Below are positions 12,743 to 24,700 of a stretch of DNA of 64,000 bases, one piece after another (within the stretch, counting starts at the first letter, position 1; each line of letters begins with the position of its first letter). The DNA is from Prostheceraeus crozeri (taxonomy: Eukaryota > Platyhelminthes > Polycladida > Euryleptidae): contig CAJQUW010007891.1 of the NCBI GenBank assembly GCA_907163375.1, positions 124,001-188,000 of the forward strand. Reading direction: 5' to 3'. The notes under the pieces are model-generated. The model searched no databases and was not told the DNA's origin. It saw nothing but the letters and a program-made list of their open reading frames with translations. Made by a program: the position numbers and the translations under genes.

Positions 12743-15700
12743 CTGGAAAGAGCAAAGGACATTGTTTAAAGAAACAATTTGTTGTGCCCTGAAGTCGAAC
12801 GGACGAACGAACAGTCGGCACTGTGCAAAATAAGAAAAATGAAGAAATGAGGAAGCAGCATAAGTGTAAAATCAACAGGGTTGCCATGGGGATTGAAATC
12901 TGAGTCCCACCACACCGCATACCCATGGGCATCTGTAAAATCTTGTATATTCATGAATACGGATGGACACAAAGGATCTCTTTCGATTGACAGAAATGAT
13001 GACAGATCTTAATCAATTATCCCCAGCAAGTCTAACGGAGACTCATAACTTCAACAAAGTTAATTAGGAATGTCATTATTATTATACATTGAACTTGGTG
13101 AAGCAACACGCCTTGAATCTTCGCTTTCAATCAAATCAAATCAAGTGAACCACGATATCCACCAATACCCACCTAAATCAATTTTAAAAAGGTCTTTTTG
13201 TTGAAATTTATATTGTCTATGGTGCTGTGACTGTACTAATTAAATGAATGCAAGTGAAGATAGTTCTGCATGAATGTTGACTATCAAAAGAGAATGACAG
13301 CTGATAATCCTTTCGCCAAAATCATCTTTCACGTATCGATTTTACTTCGTTTTATGTGCGAATGACGGAGATCTCCGTCACACATTTTCATTCACTGACT
13401 GTCTGGTTTCCCTAATTCGTATTTGTCTGTGATAATGACGGAGATTTCAATTCCTCACTGTGCGAATAAATGTTCAACTAAAAAGTGATGAACTTCCAAT
13501 ATATACATATATATTTAAAAACCATCACTTATGGTATAAAGCGAAACTCGAATGGGCTCATCAAGCAGACCATTGAAAGCATTGTCGACATCCAAGTCGT
13601 GTTTCCATACGTTCACCCAATCGGCAACACAGGACACACCGAATAATCGTGCTCTGATGTTAGTCCAGTTTACAGAGTCTTGAAATAAAGATTCTGGAAA
13701 GCATAGATCAGTACAAAAATTTTGTATCCAACGCCTCAGTAGGTAAATATTTAGGATTTAGTCCATGCAAGACATAAGATTGATCATCATTTGGTTGATT
13801 CCAACTGTCAGGTAGTTCTGAAGTAGGCTCTTCCGACTCGTCACCAGTCTCATTACCAAAGTACTGTACTTCTTCATCAGATACGTCTACTTCAACCTCT
13901 GTACTTGTCATCATTCAGGTGAAATGAGGCTGTGAGATAAAACAGATCACCAGAAAATCGTCATTTAGGGAAGAGTAAAATGAATAGTCATTGTATTTGG
14001 CATCGATCGATAGCCAGCGTTATTCTCTTTACGAATATTCACATTGTTATACCATGTATCTTGTTCGAACAGTGTCAGAGTGCGAATATATTCTCGATGA
14101 TAGCTAAACTCTTAATATTTTGTGACGGAGATCTCCGTCATCAGCACATGGTAAAAGGCAGAAATCTCCGTCACCGCAAATAAAAGAATGTCATCCATGA
14201 CGGAGATCTCCATCATCCGCATATGTTATCATATTTAAAGGCAGTGAGGTTCAATCAATAGAAGATAATTGTCTGTCAATAGCATTCTATCTATAATAAT
14301 AGGACAGCAAGCTGCTGAAATCACTTTTTTGACTCTTCATACTTCTCCCGATTTCCTTTTGTGACGTCGGCTTAGCCTACACTGTAAACTTCACGCAGCT
14401 ACTTAACTGACAATTTATCAGCTAAATCATTATTTTGGTACTTATACGTGGTATATATCCTACGTTTTATCAGACAAATTACCTGCTTATCAGACAGCTT
14501 TTGTCTCATCGCACGGACTAATTTATATTATTGCGTTTATTGTATATCATACTACTTATGACTAGTATATACAATTTCATCAAAATTGGATGGTTTCCTT
14601 GATAACTTTCAAATATAAAAATTTTCAATGTTTTGAATAATTAGGGATGTTTTTATAGACTTTCAGGCATGACAATAATATGTCTGGATATTTGACATCT
14701 TGATGCCATCTTTTAATATTCTGTTTTTACAATGCTCTTCACAATTTTGAAGAACAACTGTTAAGGGTCTGCAACCGAGCTGGCTCAGAATCAAGGCACC
14801 TGCTTCACGACGAGATCCTCAGAACCCCGCACGAAAAGACTCAAGTCCGACAATCTCTCGTGGACCGCATGAACGATGTGATTAGACGGACGGACCGGCA
14901 AGACTTTACTCAGCACAGGTGGGCAGAAAGATGGGAAAGCTCCAACTGCCGACTTCGACGTTTCATCCGTATCCCGACGAAACGGCCCCCTGGATACTAC
15001 GATCTACCAAGAAAGTACTGGGTGTTCCTGAATAGGATTCGATCTGGTTTTGGCCGTACTCGAGCTTTCATGCATCGTATCGGGCTTACGCCAAGCGATC
15101 TTTGTTTCTGTGGAGAGGCCAGAACGCCTGAGCACGTCCTGTCTTGCAACGAAGTGGCCATTCGCGGCTATATGGTGAACGTGGATTCCGCGCGTGGATG
15201 CAAGAAACTGAACTAAGACTATAATCAGAACATCTTCTTGACTCATGTATGACACTTGTCCTTTTTTCCAAATATATCCCTTGTCCCTTGTTTTACAAAT
15301 ATATGAGTATATGAGCAATTTTTAAGGGTTTATATACTTCCCTAAAGTTGTTATCAACTTAATGAAAGACAATTAGCAACGTATCAGAGTGGTACATAAT
15401 GTGCACATAACAATGCGAGTGTGAGTAAGTGGGATAGAGTCAGAACGAATATAAATAGGAGTGTCTAGATATGATTAGCAGGTGCTGAAACGTTTAAGAG
15501 ACAATGGATTTGTCCTACAACTCGTCATTAATTAATTGGAACCTTAATGACGCCTCATTTACTGTTATTAAACTGACACCGTACATAGACGCGTCATTTA
15601 TTTTGCTTCATTCAACCGTCATAATCTTTTAATGGTAGATATTTTAATTGTCATTTAGTTGGTTTTATTAAACTATCCTTAACGTTCTATGACGGTTCAA

Positions 15701-18700
15701 CAAATGACGTGTTATAGGACAAGCCCAATATTTTTAGAAAAGTAGACAGCATTGTCTGATATTTTAGATGATAATTGTCTCATCTTGTCCATTCTGAATA
15801 GCCTGTTTTGGCTGTCCATTGTCGCATATTGTCTGCTGAAATCACAGCATTAAATATTTTGTTTATCTGCTTCGGTTTGCTAGAAGTGTCATTAATACGA
15901 AATCGCCGGCACATACATGTAGAGGAACCTATTAAGTGGGCAAAAATGAATTCCTAATACTCGTACCTAACAGAGATAGGAAAAAAGTCGTGCGTCGCTT
16001 GCGGATTAATGTGGGTTCAAGCAAAGTGCTTCGATCGCCAAAATTCCTTCAGATTCGAAGAATTCAGATCATTGCGCACAAGTTTTCTCCATAATGTTGG
16101 CCCTTCGGATCATTATAAAAAAAAAGTAGCAGTCGTACGAAAATCAGTTCACTTGATGATTTCACATCCTCTCCTCGGCATTTCTCACTGTTTAGTGCAT
16201 ACACTGAATGTTAGCCAGACATCGATGTGTGTTTAGGTGTGTGCGAGGTGATATCCATAGAGTGGTAAATCACAGCACGCACGCGTCTCTCACTGGCTTT
16301 GGTGTCCTCTGCTGACAGCTTATTGCTTGCCATTTCCAATAGCAAGCGATACACGAATTATCCATTCAAGGAGGAGCAAGTTGTCTATACCTTTTCAACA
16401 TTAAATTGAGAATAGTCCAGATTGAATTGAGAACAGCTAAAATTCAAATGAGAATAGTCCAGATTGAAATGAGAATAGTGAAAAATTGAAATGAGAATTG
16501 TCAATATCAAAATGAGAATAGTCAATATCAAAATGGGAATTGTCAATATCAAAATGAGAATAGTCAATTTCAAAATGAGAATTTATTTTTAAAGATTTTT
16601 TCCTACTTTTGACAGTTTATCCTTGCTAAAATCATACACAGGACAGGCCAAGACGGTAGGCGAGGATATCTGGATGTTGATAATGACTGTAGTTCATAGT
16701 TTTTATCATAAGTACGTTTATGAAGCTCACTATCATAATTTCAAAGCATGATGTACATGTACTATATTAAGTATATCAATACAAGGTGCTTATTTATGCT
16801 GTTACCTTACGTATAATGCTTCGGTTTTTCAACGATAGGTTTCTGTACTAAATGATCTAAACGGAAATTCAGCATACTTGAAATTGAGGGTATTTAAAAC
16901 GTTCATCAGATTCATGAATCATCGAGTTAGTTATATATACATCGAGTTCCTCGAAGTGACCGACCCTCCTTCCTTGTGAAATGGAGATTGAAGTTTGTTT
17001 CATCCATATATAGGACAGGCAAATTCATCGATTGATAATGTAAAAGATCGGTCGCAAATTGATTCCGCATTTCTTTGTTAACTTGTAAATTGGCCCTCTC
17101 TGGTTCAATACGTTTAACTTTCAACGTATATGGAGCCGTATCTAAATGCTGTCGAATGCATTCCTTTGAAACTACGATATTGTATGGTGAATTCAATTGA
17201 TTCTTCAAATCATTCAGAGTTACTCTTGGATTATCCTCAATTCTCGTGATCAGAAACTGACGATGATCATCGTTCAGTTTGTGACGACGGTTTCCTCCTC
17301 GTCGGTCAGATTTTTCGCCTTCGCGAATCCATCGATATGCAGTCGACGTTTTTACATCTAAACTTGTAACCAATTGTCTCCATTCACCACCGCTATTGAA
17401 AGAGGTCAAAATCTAAGACCTATTCTCCGATGTATCCACCTTCTTCATGTACTGGGATTCTGACATTGTGCTTAGGTTCTCTCCGCGAAGTAGATGGTTC
17501 CGTGATTCTGTACGAATTGTCTACCATGTCATTCTTATATATGTCGAGTTCTAGATATCTATGCTTGAAATGCGCATCAGACAGAATTCTCACGAAAAGT
17601 ATTATCTTATCACCAATCCTTTTTGTATAATCTTGAAAGAAAATGCCTGGGGAACACCAGTCAATGTGCTGTCATTGTAGTGTGAGGAAAGGTTAATTGA
17701 TCAAAAACAAGAAGGATTGTTCTTTCATGAATCTGATGAACGTTTTAAATACCTTCAATTTCAAGTAGGCTGAATTTTCATTCAGATCATTTAGTACAGA
17801 AACCTATCGTTGAAAAACCGAAGCATTATACATAAGGTAACAGTATAAATAAGCACCTTGTATTGATATACTTAATATAGTACATGTACATCATGCTTTG
17901 AAATTATGATAGTGAGCTTCATAAACGTACTTATGATAAAAACTATGAACTACAGTCATTATCAACATCCAGATATCCTCGCCTACCGTCTTGGCCTGTC
18001 CTGTGTATGATTTTAGCAAGGATAAACTGTCAAAAGTAGGAAAAAATCTTTAAAAATAAATTCTCATTTTAATTTTGACTATTCTCATTTTGAAATTGAC
18101 TATTCTCATTTTGATATTGACAATTCTCATTTTGATATTGACTATTCTCATTTCAATCTGGACTATTCTCAATTTAATGTTGAAAAGGTATAGTTCTGAG
18201 ATGTGTCATTTCGATATTAAGGTTGCATATAACTCTTTCTTTCTAGGAAACCGAAGCGCTCGCACATGAATGAATCTAATTCTGTGGTTGCAATTATCTG
18301 ATCATTATTGCTGATAAATTGTCTGGTATTTGGCTGATTACAGTTTACAAGTGTAGTGAAGAAAATGTCAATTCGTTACCATCACGGACTTCGCTGAGAA
18401 TCGCTGGTCAAGCAAGTGAGATCTGGGAACCAAGGTGTTGCTTGTCTTTGGATATTAAATATTGAACATTCAATCCTGACTCTCACCGAGTTATCAATGT
18501 AAATCAACGTAGACATTCATATAAATCTTAAGGACTTAAATCAAATTTTCCACGTATATGCAGGTGAAATTATTTTTATGGTCGACAGTAACGGCAAAAT
18601 GATGTCTCACTTACCTGGAAGACTAATATAGCTTTTATATAGCTGCACTTCTTCTTCTGTCAATTGGTGCTGTTGTAAACGAGATGGTCCAGTAACAAAC

Positions 18701-21700
18701 AAAGTATCCAGAAATTCATAATTATTCTTCCGTATCATTGATTCAGGGAGGCTTGGCATATTAAAAAGGAAAATGACATATCTAAAAAGAAAATAGTTCC
18801 AATACAACTTGAGCTCATAGGGGAGAAATGACGAAAGAAATCGCAATAAACTATCACTAGGCTATCTGTGAAGGATAGATGTCCATAGATATCGGATTTC
18901 AAAGGATTGAGAGACAGTAAGGGGTTGCCGTTTTGGCTGAGGATAAAGTTACATATTTTGATGTTCTATGGCTAGCATGGACTGATTGGAGGGGCAAGAA
19001 TTTGGCTTGCTTACAATTTCTCTTACTCGGTTATCCATGGTATTTAAATGTTCGATCGTTAATATTCAGAACTGTGTAAAATCTGATATATGCTGAAGTA
19101 AAGTATTGTTGACAACAATGCCTTAATGAGCATACAGCAATTTGTTGCATTAATGTTGTGTGTGGATTGAATCTAGAGCGATATTTGAAGAATTTTCGGC
19201 TTGATTGCGTTTTTCGCAATTTTGGCTATATCATTTTTTACAAAGTGCTCATAATTCGCAGAGGTAAGTGAACTTCCAACTGCTATGTGAAGACATGCCA
19301 AAAAATAGTCTGTTATCTGCTTGGCATTGAGCGATTTGCAATTCACGTTTGCCCAATTCTGTTCTAGCTCTGCTGAAGTGTGCACTTGCACGTGTATGTA
19401 CAACCTAAGTGACCAATGGGATGTGATTGAGTATTGAATACACAGCACATCATATGTTAATGAATTAATGAATTTATCTGCACAGTCTTTTTGATTTATT
19501 TCTTGTGCACAAACCCTTCATTGACATATCATGCTGTGCTGTGTATTTTCTCACCGACTTGTGACGTCATTCAGTTCGCTCTTCAGCGATCGATTGATAT
19601 CTGCATATCATTCACTGCTGAAGCTGGCACATGCATGCCGTCAAACTGCCGTAGATCTCTATGAGAGGCAGTGAGACCGGTTAAGACCAAAGGAAAATAA
19701 ATTTATGAATCCTGCAATATTGAATGTTTTGATGAGAGATGTTTTTCGGTGAGATGTTTTGCGAAGTCTCACGATGCTTTCGAGCGGCATGCTGCCTACT
19801 GCTGAACAAGAAAGTAAGAAATTGACGAATCAAATATAATCCCCACTCTCCGTCCCATGAATAAATCTAGAAAATGAAAGGAATGCTGCGAATTACGTGG
19901 AAGCCTTGAATTGTCGGAAGCTAGATGTCCACAGATCCTTGTACAATTTCATTGGAGCGGCGTTCAGAATGATAACTCTTTTGATTAGATCGGGGTATTG
20001 CTGAGCGAAATGGCAAACAACAAAGCCGCCCCAATCATGTCCCACAATCGTGATTTGATGCTCTTCTGCAAGTAGAAAACACGCATAAATACGATGATTT
20101 CAATGTGCTCGTATTTCAACTCACTAAGATGACTAACAAGTTGTCGCAAATCCTCAGCTAGTACATTGACTGCGTATGCAGCGGCACCTTCTGGTTTATC
20201 CGAATTCCCATATCCACGCATCATGACACACACAGTCCTAAAATGAAGAGGAGGAAGAAGATGATGCCGATGCGTCTTCTTACCTAATAGCACTGAAATT
20301 AGGACTTGATAACTATAAAGGTTTATATATATATATAGGTTTTTGATAACTGTTGGTTTTCTATAGGTAGAGTGTCGTCAGCAATACAATGGAAATGTTT
20401 GTATCAAAAGATTCATTTTTTGCGTAGGTCACGCTCCTGCTGTCCAAAACAATATTTGATCCATTTTTATCCAAATTTTTGCAAATCATTCATGTGCCTG
20501 TATAGGCAAATGGCGATTTGGCACCTGAGACTCTAATACATAAGTAGTATGAAACTGTCATATATGAAAAAGATAAAAATTTACTTACAAGTACCGGCAT
20601 CCTCATAAAATGGCATTTTAGTAGGTTATCAAGGAAATTCATGAGCTGCTTTTATATGCAAAATTGTCTTCAGATAAAATTTGAGATCTTTTTCTGCTTC
20701 TTGGATCATATTTCAAGTTTGCTGACCTAGAAAATCTAGCCAATAGCTTATTCCACCGGGCCAAATGGCTCTGTAAAGTCTCTTGTCCATTTTATTAACT
20801 ATAGTGTAGCAGAATGCATTCTACGATCAAAAACGGCACTGTGGAAAATTGAATTATGCATGGTCAGAATATTTATGATCATGCATTTAGAATTCAATTA
20901 TATTTATGTGGATTAATTCAATTTCATAGGCATGTCATTTTGTGATGCACTAAATTTATGCTTCATTTCTCATCTGAATCTGAAGAATAATGCAGACTCA
21001 CTTGCATCTTTTAAAGTTAACTATGATCATTGTCTTTGGGAATAATACTTTCTTCTTTCAGTGGCAGGAAATCTGTGACACGATTACGCTTAAGAAATGC
21101 ACTTATCAATAACTCTTATTCAATTCCATGGACGATAATTTAATCCTCGCTCCCCCCTGGCGAATATTTTGAATATCTTATTGAAGGAAAATAAATTTGG
21201 CACAATACTTTCGGCGTGAGATCTATTTTAGAATTTGAATGTTTGGAATGTTTTGGCTGATTTCGACATGAATTCACTTCCAATGTATGTTGTGGCATCA
21301 ATTCTTGATGAAGTAAGTTGAGATTACATAAAGGATTCTTCTTATTAATATAGAGATATTCACAAATGCAAAATCTTTGAATTTGAAATTATCTGCTCAT
21401 TATGTATGCATGTTTGAGTTTGAAATTCAGATTACAAGTATGATTTGTTTGTTATTTTTGCACTTTTTCGTTGTGCATCTGATCAGCAACTATTGAAATT
21501 TTTCAATTGAAGCTTTTAGCCTCAGTGTCTTGATAGAAGTCACCGAATTGTGTTGTTTCTTTACCTGCAGAAACTAAATACCAAAATGTCCGATTTTAGT
21601 GAGATTTGAGTTGAACTAAAAGTTTAAATTGTTTGACTTCTGACCTCATCTAATGACAATGATGCAATCTCAGAGCGGTTAATAATCATCGTTTCATTAA

Positions 21701-24700
21701 CCCCCTTGAATATATCTTTCAATTAGTGAATGGTTTGTTGGTTTTTGTTTTCCTTTTCCATTTCAAATAGTGATCTAATGAAAATTTGTTAAAAATTGGC
21801 GGTTTTTGACCTTTGACCTTCATCTCAGCCCAGGAATGACCTTAGAATTAAGACTGATTCTATGTTTCTGAATCCCCTTCATGCCTATTCGATTGTTGTG
21901 TGGTTTGGCAAAATTGGTGCAATAGTTTGGGAGATCAGCAGGGGCAAAATTCCTGTGAGTGGAGCGCGTTCGGAAAAACACCCCTCCAGTGGGGCGAGCG
22001 TCAAGAAAATGCTCTTATTTATAACTCTTATTCACTTCCATGGACGGCAATTTAACATACACTGATATGTCATGGCAAGGAAGATTTGTATGATATTGTT
22101 CTTTCTTTTGTATTGCCTTAATTATCAGCAGTGTCACGATTTCTTTGATCGCGATCACATTCATGGTCATTCGCAAAAAAGTCACTGCGATCACGATCCC
22201 GGTCATGAACGCAGAACTTTTCAAAAATGTACGCGATCACGGTAACGGTCATTATAAAATAAACATATGAATCAACTGGTCAACCAAAAGCGAAAGCGAA
22301 ACGTTTTGGAGATTCGACAGGTTATTTGTATTTGACTTTCCTAAATCTGCCCACAAGCAATTTATTAGTGAAACCGTAAAGTGACTAAACAGGCCTAGAG
22401 GATGACAGTAACATCATTACGAGCCTAAATGCAATAAAATTTTCATTGTTAGCCTATAGAAGTTATAAAACTTGTAAAATTCAAGTAACTGTTCAAGCAG
22501 CTATAGGGCTATATCTACAGTGAAAACTCTACTTCCGCTCTTGCATATTCGCATCTAGGTTGAATAGAATGACCGTACCTCTACATGATTTTAATGGTTT
22601 GAGTGAATTAGAGAAAAATTTAGACTCATTTATGGACAGAATTTATGTCAAAATTAATTAATATGTTTTGTAATTTGACAACTAGCCTACAGTGCATGAA
22701 GCAGATTGATTCCATTTATTTATTGCAGAATCAATTTACACCATTTGTTTTTGGGTATTATCTAGAAGGTAGGAAAAAAGTATTATGCATGAGATCAAAC
22801 TTGTCCTGTTTGAAATTTAAAAATACCTAGCGAGTGTGATAAGAATATTAATACCTTAATTAATTTGATCTGAAGATTGGGCCATATGCAACAGGAATAA
22901 ATGAAATCGAGCAGTCCTAACGTAATCTACAGCGAACCCAGGGATATAGCGAACCGCGTTCTTTTTCTGTTCTAATTTTCCAAGTATTATGTTAATACTA
23001 AAGAAGATGTATGGACCAGGAATGTAATGCTTTTTTATGCATTCATTTTTATATCATTCATAAACCACCATCGGAAGCAAAATGTATTCATTTTCACATA
23101 TTGTTTACCTGAGTGATCATTTTTTCACATGACCGCTAAAATGACCGCAAAAGACTTGCGTTTACGGTCGTAACTTTTGAAAATGATCGCGTTTATGGCC
23201 ACGGTCACAGAAAATGACCCCGGTCATGATCGCGGTCATACAACACTGATTATCAGTCAATTCAGTGTCAATTTCTCCCAAACTGTAAAAATTTGCATAC
23301 CTCACTATAGATCCGGGGTTCAACCCGAATTCATCCTATTTGATCGAAAATGCATGCACATTGGGATTTAATTAATACTGAGGCTACTTTACCTAATGTA
23401 CATGTAGTTACTCTTTGACTTCTCCAACAATTTTGTCCTGAACATTGATACTTTCTTACAATTCGTGGAGGTAGTTCTTAATAGACTGTCCATTGGATTT
23501 GTTGGATAATTTATTGGACTATTGGATTTTTTTATAAAGGATTTGTCCATAACACAAAGGTGAATAATATTGAAGTTTAATGTAAATATGTTGCCACAAG
23601 ATCAGTCTTCACATAAAATCTGGATGCGGCCGTTTATGATATACGTCTAGTATAAATGAATGCTCGGATTCGGAATAACAAAGCGTTCCACTGTCTGGGT
23701 GGACACGCATTGGATCCAAGAAATGGTATTTTTACAAAAATGATTCTGATATTCTGTTCAGTTTTTTAATGAATCTTCTCAAAAGAAAGCCACAAAATGC
23801 AATTTACATAACAGGAGCGTTCTCAGGAACATCTAAATCCAATGTCTAAAAGGTCTCCATTCAAACTGTGAGAGGCAAATGATTTGACGGCTAGAGCCTT
23901 GATAGAAACATGCGTCCCTAAAATCTGAAGTTTTTGTTATGCTGTTAAGAGTGCTGATGTTAATTGAATTCTTTTTCGAGGCTTGCCCTGAGACAGTCTT
24001 TTTAACCTTCATCAGTGCGTGTGGTTACATAAAGGTAAATTGAATTTTTTTGAAAAAGCTTTTTAATACAAGCATCTACGGTACATCTGACAACATCTTA
24101 TCAGATAAAAACGATATCCTGTGGTGATTCCTATGCAGACAACTTCCTTTTTAGATGTGACTAAATTTTAAATTGACTTGTAGAACATGTTCATTGGGAT
24201 AACTGAAAAATTGACTTTTAGCTTTAAAAATAGCAACAAAATGAAAGCAACTGGAATGATGGGGCCTACTTTCTAAAATTCAAGGCACACGCTGTATAAA
24301 ATTGAGCCTATAGCTGGCTTTGCTTAGGAAATGTCGTGGCAACGTCTGTCCATTTTTATCATAGAGTGTCGAACTTCCATGAACCAGGCGGGAAGCACAG
24401 TTTGACTTTGGTGGATATGGTTAGAAATGAAATTATCAGGAAGAAAGTGAAGGCTGGTGAGCCGGGTGCGAAGATGAAAGAAGGAAGACTGCGATAGTTC
24501 GATCACGTACAGGGACGGAATGAGAGTTATGTAGGGAAGAGAGTGATGGATACGAGGGTCGGGAAGAAGAAGAGACGAAGGCCAAGGAGAAGATGGAGTG
24601 ATTGCAAAGATGAGGATCTGAAAGCCGTAGACCTGGATGAGGAGGATGCCCAAGACCAAAAAGAGAGTAGGAAGAGAATCCGTACATGAGTGGGATAAAA

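Larger units (their letters stand above)
15843..18286. mobile_element. Six-copy TIR element, copy A (interrupted)
   Basis: This copy starts near CACAGCATTAAATATTTTG and ends near AATCTAATTCTGTGG. It is split at a TA by the element at 16388-18190. Without that insert it is about 640 bp and matches copy C (34936-35546, opposite orientation) throughout. The family terminus reads about CCACAGAATTAGA. It is non-coding. Confidence 0.75.

Noticed and set aside
13363-14215. CRISPR-like array because of repeated 18-bp units
   Set aside because: Spacing is irregular, the units are palindromes in a eukaryotic context, and there are no cas genes.
16009-16236. 75-codon plus-strand frame
   Set aside because: It lies wholly within the non-coding six-copy TIR element and is not conserved as a frame in the other copies.
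16385-16573. Minus-strand 62-codon frame of repeating LILILTI residues (and its partner at 18075-18269)
   Set aside because: It is the translation of the 22-bp tandem units in the transposon arms, not a protein gene.
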